NCBI GenBank assembly: GCA_900552645.1
Contig: USAN01000002.1
Coordinates: forward strand, 310,001 to 374,000
Direction: 5' to 3'
Length of the DNA: 64,000 bases
Origin: an uncultured Bacteroides sp.
Lineage (GTDB): Bacteria; Bacteroidota; Bacteroidia; Bacteroidales; Bacteroidaceae
Part shown: positions 34,970 to 44,962 of the stretch, piece after piece
Position numbering within the stretch: the stretch's first letter is position 1
How the letters are laid out: every line of letters begins with the position of its first letter
The notes under the pieces: model-generated
Databases searched by the model: none
Told to the model about the DNA's origin: nothing
What the model saw: only the letters and a program-made list of their open reading frames with translations
Made by a program: the position numbers and the translations under genes

Positions 34970-36556
34970 TTATTGCTTATTCTCATTATTCTTAGGGTGT
35001 GGATAATCTATTGTATAATGCAATCCGCGGCTCTCTTTTCTTTCCATTGCTTGGCGAGTGATTAGATAGCCTATGTTTATCATATTGCGAAGTTCGCATA
35101 ATTCTCTTGAGGCTTTGCACTTTTTGAATAAACGTTCTGTTTCTTCAAACAATATGTCTAAACGATTCCATGCGCGTATAAGGCGAAGATTACTTCTTAC
35201 TATACCTACGTAAGATTCCATTATCTGGTTTACCTCTTTCATACTTTGAGTAATGAGAACCCGCTCCTCATTAGATATTGTACCCTCATCGTTCCATTCA
35301 GGAATATCATCGTTGTAGTCATAACGATCTAGTAGACTTAATGAATGTTTTGCAGCTGCATCTGCATAAACTACTGCTTCTATAAGCGAATTTGATGCAA
35401 GACGGTTACCTCCATGTAATCCGGTGCAAGAGCATTCGCCTATAGCATATAATCTGCTTATGCTTGACTGGCCATCAAGATCTACCTTTATACCACCACA
35501 AAGATAATGCGCTGCAGGAGCTACAGGTATATAATCCTTAGTGATATCTATGCCCAAGCCAAGGCACTTTTTGTATATGTTTGGAAAGTGCTTCTTGGTC
35601 TCTTCAGGATTTTTATGAGTTACATCAAGATAAACATGATCTTCGCCTAGTTGCTTCATCTCATTGTCTATAGCACGTGCTACTATATCGCGTGGAGCAA
35701 GTGAAAGACGAGGATCGTACTTCTGCATGAATTCTTCGCCAGACTGACCTCTCAATACTGCACCGTAACCACGCATAGCCTCGGTTATGAGGAAGCTTGG
35801 ACGATCGCCGGGATGAAATAGAGCTGTTGGATGAAATTGTATGAACTCCATGTCCTTTACTGCACCTTTTGCTCTGTACACCATAGCTATTCCATCGCCT
35901 GTAGCTACAAGTGGATTTGTAGTGTTGCGGTAAACAGCTTCACAGCCGCCGGTTGCCATTACAGTAATTTTAGAAAGGAATGTATCTACCTCACCGGTAG
36001 ATTCATTGAGTACATATGCACCAAAACATTTTATTCCCGGAGTATATCGTGTAACGATTATACCCATATGATGCTGAGTTATTATTTCTACTGCATAATG
36101 ATCAGAAAATACTGTAATGTTAGGATGCGACTTAATTGCTTCTATAAGACTAGTCTGTATTTCTGCTCCCGTATTGTCCTTATGGTGTAGTATTCTGAAC
36201 TCGGAGTGTCCTCCTTCCTTATGAAGATCGAAATCACCGTTATCTTTCTTGTCAAATTTTACTCCCCAGTTTATAAGCTCATCTATCTGAGCCGGAGCTT
36301 CGCGAACCACCTTCTCGACCGCTTCACGGTCATTTATCCAGTCGCCCGCTATCATCGTGTCTTCTATGTGCTTGTCGAAATTATCTACTTTCAGATTGGT
36401 TACAGATGCTATCCCTCCCTGAGCAAAATAAGTGTTGGCCTCTTCAAGACCGGCCTTGCATATCAAAGCTACTTTTCCTTTATGTGCCACTTTGAGGGCA
36501 AAACTCATCCCGGCAATTCCGGAACCTATCACAAGGAAATCGAATTTTCTTACCAT
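34970..36556 (-). CDS. nadB: L-aspartate oxidase
   Basis: A 528-aa FAD flavoprotein of the succinate dehydrogenase/fumarate reductase fold. The dinucleotide motif is GSGIAGMSFAL at residues 12-22. NTYFAQGGIASV, GGHSEFRILHHKDNTGAEI, the central QFHPTALFHPG and the late GLHGGNRLASNSLIEAVVYA are hallmarks of NadB. It oxidises L-aspartate to iminoaspartate, the substrate of quinolinate synthase (nadA at 15922). In anaerobes fumarate can be the electron acceptor. Monocistronic here. Confidence 0.95.
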   Translation of the reverse strand: MVRKFDFLVIGSGIAGMSFALKVAHKGKVALICKAGLEEANTYFAQGGIASVTNLKVDNFDKHIEDTMIAGDWINDREAVEKVVREAPAQIDELINWGVKFDKKDNGDFDLHKEGGHSEFRILHHKDNTGAEIQTSLIEAIKSHPNITVFSDHYAVEIITQHHMGIIVTRYTPGIKCFGAYVLNESTGEVDTFLSKITVMATGGCEAVYRNTTNPLVATGDGIAMVYRAKGAVKDMEFIQFHPTALFHPGDRPSFLITEAMRGYGAVLRGQSGEEFMQKYDPRLSLAPRDIVARAIDNEMKQLGEDHVYLDVTHKNPEETKKHFPNIYKKCLGLGIDITKDYIPVAPAAHYLCGGIKVDLDGQSSISRLYAIGECSCTGLHGGNRLASNSLIEAVVYADAAAKHSLSLLDRYDYNDDIPEWNDEGTISNEERVLITQSMKEVNQIMESYVGIVRSNLRLIRAWNRLDILFEETERLFKKCKASRELCELRNMINIGYLITRQAMERKESRGLHYTIDYPHPKNNENKQ

Positions 36557-36640
36557 AATAGTGAAGTTTATGGTTGCAAAACTACTAAAAACCTTTTTAG
36601 GTTGTAATTTTTACAAGTAATAATTGAATAAAATTACAAC

Positions 36641-39600
36641 CTAGGCTATTTCTGCCACATTACCGGTACGTTTCAGTACTCCCCAACTCTGTAATTCTCC
36701 CTTTATTGCTTTCCTGTAACTCTTGAAAAGTACTACGTACATAATCCATCTGTATACAAATCTTTGTGGTATTACCCACAATAGCTTATATAGTTTTTCT
36801 TTTTCAACAATATATGCATATATGGATACACTAGAGTCTACTAATAGGAATAACAAATAATATACGCCTATATTTATAGCATTGCCCGATATAATGCCTA
36901 TAAGCATGAACAGATCGGCCAAGGGTGAGAAGGTAGGTATTATGAATTGAAATAGCAACATATTGGGAGTTGCCCACAATCCTAATCCTTTGTATTTGCC
37001 GTTAAATATGGTATCACGGTGCTTCCAGAAGGTTTGCATTACTCCGAAACACCATCTTGTGCGCTGTTTTATGAACTGTTTCACACTCTCGGGGGCTTCG
37101 GTCATTGCTATTGCATCATTTTCATTTTCTATTATATATCCGGCACGGAGAATACGAATTGTAAGGTCGCAGTCCTCGGCAAGAGTATCGGTAGTAAGTC
37201 CGCCTGCATCTTCTATTGCCTTGCGCCTGAATGCTCCTATAGCACCGGGAACTACTGTTATTGCATTTATTGCGGCATATGCAATTCTATCAAAGTTTTG
37301 ACTGGTTGTATACTCTATGGCTTGCCATTTAGTGAGCATATTTATCTGATTTCCAACTTTTACATTACCGGCAATTGCACCTATGCGATCGTTGGGATTG
37401 TGTATATCGAAATGTCTAATCATTAATGATATGGCATTGGGATATAACTTTGTATCGGCATCTATGCATACCACAAAGTCTGCTTTAGTATTGGCTATTC
37501 CATAATTAAGTGCCGAGGCCTTGCCACCGTTATGTTTGGTGTATATTTTGACTTTAGGATTATCTTTGAATGCTTCGGTAACCTTGGCGTAGGTATTATC
37601 CTTGCTGCCGTCGTCTACGAATATTATATCGAAATTAGGATAATCCTGTCGTAGAAGATTGGTAATCGATGATACTACGTTTACCTCTTCATTATAACTT
37701 GGTACTATTATTGATACTAATGGTGCTTCGTCTGGACTGATAGTCTCAAACTTTCTCCTTGCTTTCTTTTTTTCTTTTACTGTCATGCAAATCATAAAAA
37801 AGAAGCGTGTGAGACCTAATATTATGAATATTATGAACAGGGTTGTTAATATCTTCAATACCCAATAAGTAAATGAAAGAAAGGCAAGGTTACTTTCCAT
37901 AACATAATACTCTTCTCCTTTATGCACTGCCGGCATAAGTTCACTCTTATCCTTGTGTAGAAGAGTGTTTAGGTTTACGAAGGTGTATCCTCTTTTCTGA
38001 AAATAGTCTATTAAGCGTGGTAGTACCTTTACTGTCTCTTCGCGAGTGTCGCCTCCGGCATCATGAAGTAGTATGATGTTACCATATTCCGATTCTACTC
38101 CGCGTACTATCCTGTTGAATATAGAATCGGCTTTTATTCCTGGAGTCCAGTCTTCTGGGTCAATGCTTTCTCCTATATCAAGATAGTTCTGATTTCTTGC
38201 CAATGCCAATGGTACTATCTCTTCCAATGACTGTGGTTCGCTGTCGGCATTGTAAGGCGCACGGAAAAGTATTGTAGTATGACCTATTATACTCTCTATA
38301 AGCAGACGTGTTAGGCGGAATTCAACAGAGGCCTGTTCGGGCGATACATTTGCAATGTTTGGATGTGTAAATGTATGATTTCCTATAAGATGACCCTCAT
38401 TATATATTCTTTCTACAAGAGGTAGGTTTTTTTCGGCTTCTATACCCACCACGAAGAATGCAGCATGTACATTCTTCTTTTTAAGTATGTCGAGAATTCG
38501 AGGTGTATAGCGCTCGTCAGGACCGTCATCGAATGTAAGTACTAATTCTTTCTGTGGAGCAACACCGTATTTTCTTATCTGATAGGCTGTAGGAATTTTC
38601 AAGTACTCTTCCTCCGATATGAGCAGTGAGGTTGTATCTGTCTCAATCTTTACTTTACCGTCATGAGGGGTATTCATTACTTTAAGGACTTCTCCTGTAC
38701 CTATATAGTCAACATGGTTAAATATTTGTACGTTGTCAAATGTATTCGTATCTATCTTTTTTAGTTTGTTATGAGATAAATCTTTATCATAGAATTTCCA
38801 TAAGCGTCCATCTTCACTTCCAAGACGCCAAATGCTGAATCCGGCCAATGGAAATTCTACCCCAAACCTCATTGTATTGAAGTGGGTTACCGCATCATTA
38901 AAGTATACTTGATGAAGTGTATTAGTATCATCCGAATATGAATAGCTGAGATTATATGTATCATTATCGAATTTTATAGGAGCATTGCTTGAGGAAGCAC
39001 GGGCAAGAGCATCATGGTAAGTAAGATTTACGTTTTCTTTGGCCGACCAATCATATCCGAATGCTCCTATACATAATATTATCTTTTCCGGATTAACTTT
39101 CTTTACCATGTCGTCTACGGCAGCCTCTATCCACTTTTGCGAACTTATTGGGCCGGCATCCTTCTCTCCTGACGAGTATTCATCATAAGCCATTAGACAG
39201 ATGTAGTCTAGGTATTTTCCTAACTCCTTTATGTTATAGTCATCGTTGAACGGCATTACATCCTGAGTTAACAGTAATCCGTTTTCATGAAAAATATCCG
39301 ACATTTTTCTTACAAAGTTTATAAGATATATATCATTTTCTTCATTAAGTTCTTCAAAGTCAATGTTTATACCTACAAATTGATTTTTCTTACACAACTG
39401 TACCAACTCGTTAATTAGTATATTGGTTTTTTTACTGGAATGTAATATTTCTTTTACTAGAGATCCCTGAAACTCACGGTTGGTGTTATTGCTAAGCATA
39501 GGCATTATTGGAACTCCATATTTCTTAAGCAGAACTAATGCTTTGTGGTCTATATTTGTCTTAACTCTGTATGTAACCGGATCTATGAAGAACCATTCGG

Positions 39601-40060
39601 GCATTACCAGATTAAGATCCTTAATGTTTCTTTTTAGAGAAGCGTACGATTGTGGGTCCCAGGATACGTAAAATGCACTTCTTATTCCTGAAGGAATATG
39701 CTGCCACATGCTGAAATTGTTTTTATCAACACTGTTCATTATTGATTTATTGATGTTGTTGTGCCTATCAACCGAAGCGTCGTGCATCTTTTCATAATCA
39801 TAATGAGCCTTCTTTGCATGTATTAAATCACGAAACCCTTTATACTCTTTTGCAATCTTGTTTTCTTGTGTGAACGGCTTGGAGGCGGTCATTACTCCTT
39901 TGTAGTCCGGACTGACTGGAAGGGGAGGATTTTTGTCGATTAGGAGTGCCAGAATGAATGTAAAAAACAATAATCCTAAGATAAGTATTATAACTCTTGT
40001 GCTCCATTTAAAGTTATTCCATCTAGACTTATCGTTAGTCTGGAAAATTTGTCTGCTCAT
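36641..40060 (-). CDS. Fusion of GH18-like domain, polysaccharide deacetylase and processive GT2
   Basis: A 1139-aa membrane protein. After an N-terminal helix (about 22-42) comes a periplasmic GH18-like barrel (about 120-430; GINIDFEELNEEN, ICLMAYDEYS), then a NodB deacetylase (about 505-690; LTFDDGPDERYTP, IGNHTFTHPN, LLHDAGGDT), a helix (about 735-760), and a GT2 synthase (about 780-1015; IIVPSYNEE, IFVDDGS, IDADTKL, AEDCDL, then QRTRW) with C-terminal helices. This joins synthesis, deacetylation and glycan-binding or cleavage in one chain, like PgaC and PgaB of poly-GlcNAc systems. The product is unknown; a secreted amino-sugar polymer is likely. Confidence 0.88.
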   Translation of the reverse strand: MSRQIFQTNDKSRWNNFKWSTRVIILILGLLFFTFILALLIDKNPPLPVSPDYKGVMTASKPFTQENKIAKEYKGFRDLIHAKKAHYDYEKMHDASVDRHNNINKSIMNSVDKNNFSMWQHIPSGIRSAFYVSWDPQSYASLKRNIKDLNLVMPEWFFIDPVTYRVKTNIDHKALVLLKKYGVPIMPMLSNNTNREFQGSLVKEILHSSKKTNILINELVQLCKKNQFVGINIDFEELNEENDIYLINFVRKMSDIFHENGLLLTQDVMPFNDDYNIKELGKYLDYICLMAYDEYSSGEKDAGPISSQKWIEAAVDDMVKKVNPEKIILCIGAFGYDWSAKENVNLTYHDALARASSSNAPIKFDNDTYNLSYSYSDDTNTLHQVYFNDAVTHFNTMRFGVEFPLAGFSIWRLGSEDGRLWKFYDKDLSHNKLKKIDTNTFDNVQIFNHVDYIGTGEVLKVMNTPHDGKVKIETDTTSLLISEEEYLKIPTAYQIRKYGVAPQKELVLTFDDGPDERYTPRILDILKKKNVHAAFFVVGIEAEKNLPLVERIYNEGHLIGNHTFTHPNIANVSPEQASVEFRLTRLLIESIIGHTTILFRAPYNADSEPQSLEEIVPLALARNQNYLDIGESIDPEDWTPGIKADSIFNRIVRGVESEYGNIILLHDAGGDTREETVKVLPRLIDYFQKRGYTFVNLNTLLHKDKSELMPAVHKGEEYYVMESNLAFLSFTYWVLKILTTLFIIFIILGLTRFFFMICMTVKEKKKARRKFETISPDEAPLVSIIVPSYNEEVNVVSSITNLLRQDYPNFDIIFVDDGSKDNTYAKVTEAFKDNPKVKIYTKHNGGKASALNYGIANTKADFVVCIDADTKLYPNAISLMIRHFDIHNPNDRIGAIAGNVKVGNQINMLTKWQAIEYTTSQNFDRIAYAAINAITVVPGAIGAFRRKAIEDAGGLTTDTLAEDCDLTIRILRAGYIIENENDAIAMTEAPESVKQFIKQRTRWCFGVMQTFWKHRDTIFNGKYKGLGLWATPNMLLFQFIIPTFSPLADLFMLIGIISGNAINIGVYYLLFLLVDSSVSIYAYIVEKEKLYKLLWVIPQRFVYRWIMYVVLFKSYRKAIKGELQSWGVLKRTGNVAEIA

Positions 40061-40214
40061 ATAACTCTCTTTGAAAATATTTTTCTGTAATCATATACTA
40101 TTAATTAACAAAAAAAGATTAAAATTGTTACGTTATAGATAGAGAATTATATAATAATTTTATATATTTAGAATAAACAAATTAGCTTTGTCTTAATAAA
40201 ACACTTGAAATATT

Positions 40215-41555
40215 ATGAATTACCAATTAGCTGTCATTGGTGGTGGACCAGCTGGTTACACTGCTGCCGAGATTGCAGGAAAAGCCGGAATGTCGGTTGT
40301 ATTATTCGAGAAAAATGCTTTGGGAGGTGTATGCCTGAACGAGGGATGCATTCCAACAAAGACGTTGCTATATTCGGCCAAAATTTACGAACATGCCATC
40401 GAGGGTTCCAAATACGGAGTGAATGCAGAAAATGTATCAGTAGATCTTCCTAAGATAATTGCCCGTAAAGCAAAGATAATACGTAAACTGGGACTTGGAA
40501 TAAAGGCGCGACTGACAGCAGCCAATGTGAAAATTGTATTGGGAGAAGCTTTTATTGTGGATAAGAACAATATAAAGTGTGGTGAAGAGAGTTACGTTTG
40601 TGACAAGATGATTATTTGTACAGGAAGCGAAACGATAATTCCTGATATTAAGGGACTAGATGAAGTGTGCTGGTGGACACACCGTGATGCACTTAACAAT
40701 AAAGAAATACCATCTTCACTTACAATAATAGGAGGAGGTGTAATAGGAATTGAGTTTGCATCTTTCTTTAACTCTTTAGGTACTAAGGTTACTGTAATTG
40801 AAATGCTCGACGAGATACTTGGCGCTATGGATAATGAGATATCTTCTTTTGTGAGAACAGAATATATTAAACGTGGAATTAAGTTTATTCTTTCGGCGAA
40901 AGTGCTGGAAGTTTATAATGTGGATAATCATATTGATATAATATATCAGGATACTCAAGGCGTAAATACTATTGAATCAGAGAAGCTGTTATTGAGCGTT
41001 GGACGTAGACCTGTTATGAAGGGAATTGGATTGGAGAATCTTGATATGGAACTTACGGAGCGGAAGTGCATTAAGGTAAGAGATGATATGCAGTCGTCGG
41101 TAAATGGAGTATATGTATGCGGAGATTTAAATGGAACATCATTGCTGGCTCATACAGCTATAAGAGAGGCGGAAGTTGCAGTTAATAACATATTAGGCAT
41201 AGAGGATAGAATGGAATATACTTCTGTACCTGGAGTGGTATATACTAACCCTGAGGTTTCGGGGGTAGGCAGCACAGAAGAACAGCTTATAATGCAAGGA
41301 ATGGAATACAATTCAATAAAACTTCCTATGACATATGCCGGACGATTTGTTGTTGAGAATGAGGGGTTTAATGGCCTTTGCAAGATACTTACAAAGAAAG
41401 ATAATACAATGCTTGGAGTACATATTGTAGGAACTCCATCATCCGAATTTATTGTGGTGGCCGGAAATGCAATTAGGAATAATGAGAAACTTGATGATTT
41501 AAAACGTTATATATTTCCACACCCTACTGTTAGTGAGATATTGCATGAGTTATAA
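40215..41555 (+). CDS. lpdA: Dihydrolipoyl dehydrogenase
   Basis: A 446-aa flavoprotein disulfide reductase. FAD-binding GGGPAGYTAAE is near residue 8, the redox disulfide lies in GGVCLNEGCIPTKT (Cys-x4-Cys), NAD-binding GGGVIGIEFASF is central and the C-terminal dimerisation motif has HPTVSE with the catalytic His. It reoxidises lipoamide of 2-oxoacid dehydrogenase or glycine cleavage complexes. No E1/E2 or gcv genes are adjacent. dacB starts 6 bases later, so they may share a transcript without a functional link. Confidence 0.93.
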   Translation: MNYQLAVIGGGPAGYTAAEIAGKAGMSVVLFEKNALGGVCLNEGCIPTKTLLYSAKIYEHAIEGSKYGVNAENVSVDLPKIIARKAKIIRKLGLGIKARLTAANVKIVLGEAFIVDKNNIKCGEESYVCDKMIICTGSETIIPDIKGLDEVCWWTHRDALNNKEIPSSLTIIGGGVIGIEFASFFNSLGTKVTVIEMLDEILGAMDNEISSFVRTEYIKRGIKFILSAKVLEVYNVDNHIDIIYQDTQGVNTIESEKLLLSVGRRPVMKGIGLENLDMELTERKCIKVRDDMQSSVNGVYVCGDLNGTSLLAHTAIREAEVAVNNILGIEDRMEYTSVPGVVYTNPEVSGVGSTEEQLIMQGMEYNSIKLPMTYAGRFVVENEGFNGLCKILTKKDNTMLGVHIVGTPSSEFIVVAGNAIRNNEKLDDLKRYIFPHPTVSEILHEL

Positions 41556-41561
41556 TATAAA

Positions 41562-42959
41562 ATGAAAAAACTTTTTTTAATTATTATCGTTTTGTTAAAT
41601 GTTTCGGCAATGGCTCAGCCTGTTGCACAGAAACTTGATAGCCTTTTGAATGACGATTTGCTGCAGACTTCAGAAGTAGGTATTTCTGTATTCGATCTTA
41701 CTGACGGAAAATCATTGTACAGATATCAGGATGAGCATTTGTATAGACCGGCATCGGTCGAAAAAATTATTACGTCGGTCGCTACACTCGATAAGTTGGG
41801 AAGTGATTATACATTCGATACGAAGTTGTGTTATACAGGAAAGATTGTAAACGGAACATTAAATGGCAATTTATACGTAATAGGAGGATTTGATCCTGAA
41901 TTCATGGAAAGCGATCTGGATAGTATGGTAAAGGCTGTCAAGGATAGCGGAATAAAGTATATAGCCGATTCTCTTATAGCCGATGTATCGATGACAGATT
42001 CTACATATTGGGGACCGGGATGGTCATGGGATGACGGACAATATTACTTTCAGCCTTATCTTTCTCCTCTTATGCTGAACCGTGGATATGTAGATATTTC
42101 TCTTTACCCTTCGCAAAAAGGAGCTTTGGCAAGGATAAATGTTTCGCCGGAATCTGGATACTATACTGTTCAGAACAAAGCATTGAGCAGAGTCCCAAAA
42201 GCAGGATTATTGTCTGTATCGCGCGACTGGATGAATAACAGTAATGAAATTTTAGTAAGTGGTAATGTACCTTATAATATAAATAAGAAGGTTCCTTTAC
42301 ACGATTCTCGTGGATTCTTTTTTCGTACTTTTATAGAGAAACTTATTAAGGCAGGTATTAGGGCTAAGTATTATGAATATGCCGATTTTAATGAAAATGT
42401 GGCAGAGGTGACAAATCTATTTACTGTAAAAAGGCCATTAGATAATGTATTGAAACGTGCCCTTAAAAAGAGTGATAACCTTAATGCGGAGGCTATGTTT
42501 TACAATCTTGCATCAAAGAGTAAATCGACAAAGAGGGTAAAGAGTGAAGATGGAAGTAATGCGATAAATAATTTTATCAGAATGTCTCTGGGTTTTAATC
42601 CTGATAATTATAGAATAGTAGACGGAAGTGGCATATCATTGTACAATTACGTATCGCCGCAATTATTAGTTGAATTCCTTAAATATGCTTATTATCATCC
42701 CAATATATTCTATTCATTTTATGATTCTCTTCCTATTGCCGGATTGGACGGTACTTTGAAGAATAGAATGAAACTTACGGTAGCGCAGGGAAACGTACGT
42801 GCAAAGACCGGCACTGTTACAGGAGTAAGTTCACTTGCAGGTTATGTAAAAGGTAAGGATGGTCATCAATTGGCTTTCGTTATAATAAATCAAAATATTC
42901 TGGACAGTAAGAAGGCACATGCCTTTCAAGATAAAATATGTAAGATTTTAGCAGAATAA
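41562..42959 (+). CDS. dacB: D-alanyl-D-alanine carboxypeptidase/endopeptidase (PBP4, DacB type)
   Basis: A 465-aa class C low-molecular-weight PBP with a signal peptide (1-19). The three active-site motifs are SVEK (Ser65, Lys68), SDN in KKSDNLNAEA and KTG in VRAKTGTVTG. The insert of ~180 residues between the first two motifs is characteristic of the S13 family. It trims or cleaves peptidoglycan peptide cross-links in the periplasm. Confidence 0.94.
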   Translation: MKKLFLIIIVLLNVSAMAQPVAQKLDSLLNDDLLQTSEVGISVFDLTDGKSLYRYQDEHLYRPASVEKIITSVATLDKLGSDYTFDTKLCYTGKIVNGTLNGNLYVIGGFDPEFMESDLDSMVKAVKDSGIKYIADSLIADVSMTDSTYWGPGWSWDDGQYYFQPYLSPLMLNRGYVDISLYPSQKGALARINVSPESGYYTVQNKALSRVPKAGLLSVSRDWMNNSNEILVSGNVPYNINKKVPLHDSRGFFFRTFIEKLIKAGIRAKYYEYADFNENVAEVTNLFTVKRPLDNVLKRALKKSDNLNAEAMFYNLASKSKSTKRVKSEDGSNAINNFIRMSLGFNPDNYRIVDGSGISLYNYVSPQLLVEFLKYAYYHPNIFYSFYDSLPIAGLDGTLKNRMKLTVAQGNVRAKTGTVTGVSSLAGYVKGKDGHQLAFVIINQNILDSKKAHAFQDKICKILAE

Positions 42960-43068
42960 TAAATTTTAATTGGGTAAAATTGTTAAGATGTTCGTAATTA
43001 TTAGTCGAATGGACAAAATTTATATGATTATTGAACAATTTATACTAGTAAGGCTACTCTTTATTTTG

Positions 43069-43076
43069 TAAATTTG
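43069..43076 (+). promoter_or_regulatory. -7 promoter element of kduI
   Basis: TAAATTTG fits TAnnTTTG, 44 bases before the kduI ATG. The -33 region is not clear. Confidence 0.5.
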
Positions 43077-43120
43077 CCATAAATGAAAAGAGTATAATTA
43101 CCGTAAAAACATAAAATCTT

Positions 43121-43963
43121 ATGAAAACAAACTATGAAATACGTTATGCAGCAAATCCTGCTGATGTAAAACATTATGATACACAGAGATTGCGCGGCGA
43201 GTTTCTTATCGATACAGTCTTTACAAAAGATGAAGTGAACATGGTTTATTCTATGTACGACAGAATGATAGTAGGCGGTGCAATGCCAATTGGGGAAAGA
43301 TTGCTACTTGAATCTATAGATCCACTAAAATCAAAATATTTTCTTACACGTCGCGAACTCGGAATCTTTAACGTAGGAGGAGAAGGAATAGTAAAAGTAG
43401 GAAATGCTGTATTTGAATTAGGTTATAAGGAGGCGCTGTATATTGGAGCTGGCGACAGAGAGGTAACTTTTGAAAGCATAGATAGCAATAAACCTGCAAA
43501 ATTCTATTTTAACTCTGCATGTGCTCACTGTAATTATCCCGACAGAAAGATTACAAAGAAGGATGCAATAGTCGCAGAAATGGGCTCACTGGAAGGTTCT
43601 AATCATCGTTGTATTAATAAGATGATTGTAAATCAGGTACTTCCAACCTGTCAACTACAAATGGGAATGACGGAGCTTATGCCTGGAAGTATATGGAATA
43701 CTATGCCTGCACATGTGCATAGTCGTCGTATGGAAGCATATTTTTATTTCGAACTTCCTGCCGAAGATGCAGTATGCCATTTTATGGGTGAAGTTGATGA
43801 AACTCGTCCTGTATGGATGAAGAATGAACAAGCGGTATTATCACCAGAGTGGTCTATACATAGTGGTGCGGGTACTCATAATTATACATTCATATGGGGT
43901 ATGGCCGGCGAAAATCTTGATTATGGAGATCAGGACTTCTCAGCAATAACAGATATAAAATAA
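43121..43963 (+). CDS. kduI: 5-dehydro-4-deoxy-D-glucuronate isomerase
   Basis: A 280-aa cupin enzyme of normal KduI length. The metal-site motif HVHSRRMEAYFYF supplies two His and a Glu, and the C-terminal IHSGAGTHNYTFIWGMAGEN segment supplies the remaining His. It converts 4-deoxy-5-ketouronate, released by lyases acting on pectin or glycosaminoglycans, to 3-deoxy-D-glycero-2,5-hexodiulosonate. It precedes kduD, which performs the next step. Confidence 0.96.
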   Translation: MKTNYEIRYAANPADVKHYDTQRLRGEFLIDTVFTKDEVNMVYSMYDRMIVGGAMPIGERLLLESIDPLKSKYFLTRRELGIFNVGGEGIVKVGNAVFELGYKEALYIGAGDREVTFESIDSNKPAKFYFNSACAHCNYPDRKITKKDAIVAEMGSLEGSNHRCINKMIVNQVLPTCQLQMGMTELMPGSIWNTMPAHVHSRRMEAYFYFELPAEDAVCHFMGEVDETRPVWMKNEQAVLSPEWSIHSGAGTHNYTFIWGMAGENLDYGDQDFSAITDIK

Positions 43964-44026
43964 TTTATGAATATGACTTTTCTTAAATAATATGACATTT
44001 TGTGTACGTTAACGGAAGAATTTTAT

Positions 44027-44034
44027 TATTTTTG
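44027..44034 (+). promoter_or_regulatory. -7 promoter element of kduD
   Basis: TATTTTTG fits TAnnTTTG, 54 bases before the kduD ATG, so kduD may have its own promoter in the 125-bp gap after kduI. A TTTG at 43999-44002 is 24 bases upstream, slightly too far for a standard -33 box. Confidence 0.45.
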
Positions 44035-44088
44035 AAACAATAAATAAGACAGATAAGATAAAATACTAATAACATTAATTTAATAACT

Positions 44089-44883
44089 ATGGTAAATTTT
44101 TCATTAGAAGGTAAGGTTGCACTGGTTACTGGTGCTTCTTACGGAATTGGATTTGCTATCGCTTCGGCTTATGCTAAAGCAGGTGCTACTATTGTATTCA
44201 ATGATATCAAACAAGAACTTGTAGATAAAGGCTTGGCTGCTTATAAAGAAGAAGGCATAAAGGCTCATGGTTATGTTTGCGACGTTACCAATGAAGATCA
44301 GGTAAACGAAATGGTTGCAAAGATTGAAAAGGAAGTAGGTGTAATAGATATTCTTGTAAACAATGCAGGTATCATTAAGCGTATTCCAATGCACGAAATG
44401 AGTGCTGCTGAATTCCGTCAGGTAATAGACATAGACTTGAATGGTCCTTTCATCGTTTCTAAAGCGGTTCTTCCTGGTATGATGAAGAAAAACAAAGGTA
44501 AAATCATAAATATCTGTTCGATGATGAGTGAACTTGGTCGCGAAACTGTTTCGGCTTATGCTGCTGCAAAGGGTGGATTGAAGATGCTTACACGCAATAT
44601 TGCTTCAGAATATGGAGAACATAACATACAGTGTAATGGTATTGGCCCTGGTTATATTGCTACTCCTCAGACTGCTCCTTTAAGAGAAGTACAAGCTGAT
44701 GGTTCTCGTCATCCATTTGATCAGTTCATCATTGCAAAGACTCCTGCTGCTAGATGGGGAACTCCAGAGGACTTACAAGGTCCGGCTGTTTTCCTTGCAT
44801 CAGAAGCCTCAGATTTTGTGAACGGTCATGTATTATATGTAGATGGTGGTATTCTTGCGTACATTGGCAAGCAACCTAAATAA
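44089..44883 (+). CDS. kduD: 2-deoxy-D-gluconate 3-dehydrogenase type SDR
   Basis: A 264-aa short-chain dehydrogenase. The cofactor motif TGASYGIGFAIA lies near residue 16, NNAG near 94, the catalytic Ser in ICSMMSELG and YAAAKGG the Tyr-x-x-x-Lys. It reduces 3-deoxy-hexodiulosonate to 2-keto-3-deoxygluconate with NADH, following KduI. A gluconate 5-dehydrogenase label is also used for this group, but the kduI neighbour favours KduD. The 2-keto-3-deoxygluconate kinase and aldolase are not in this window. Confidence 0.93.
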   Translation: MVNFSLEGKVALVTGASYGIGFAIASAYAKAGATIVFNDIKQELVDKGLAAYKEEGIKAHGYVCDVTNEDQVNEMVAKIEKEVGVIDILVNNAGIIKRIPMHEMSAAEFRQVIDIDLNGPFIVSKAVLPGMMKKNKGKIINICSMMSELGRETVSAYAAAKGGLKMLTRNIASEYGEHNIQCNGIGPGYIATPQTAPLREVQADGSRHPFDQFIIAKTPAARWGTPEDLQGPAVFLASEASDFVNGHVLYVDGGILAYIGKQPK

Positions 44884-44902
44884 AAAAACCTAATACGAAT
44901 AT

Positions 44903-44947
44903 AAGTTCTGGAAGAAAGGAAATAGTTATTTTCTTCTTTCAGAACTT
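44903..44947 (+). terminator. Intrinsic hairpin between kduD and DUF4861 gene
   Basis: AAGTTCTG (44903-44910) pairs with CAGAACTT (44940-44947), with GAAGAAAG/CTTCTTTC extending the stem inward and TTTTTC after it. It ends 15 bases before the next start codon, so it probably limits read-through into the lipoprotein gene. Confidence 0.75.
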
Positions 44948-44962
44948 TTTCTTTTAAACATT

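Noticed and set aside
40205..40453. Overlapping + frame at the start of the dihydrolipoyl dehydrogenase gene
   Set aside because: Out-of-frame shadow of a gene with a complete set of flavoprotein disulfide reductase motifs.
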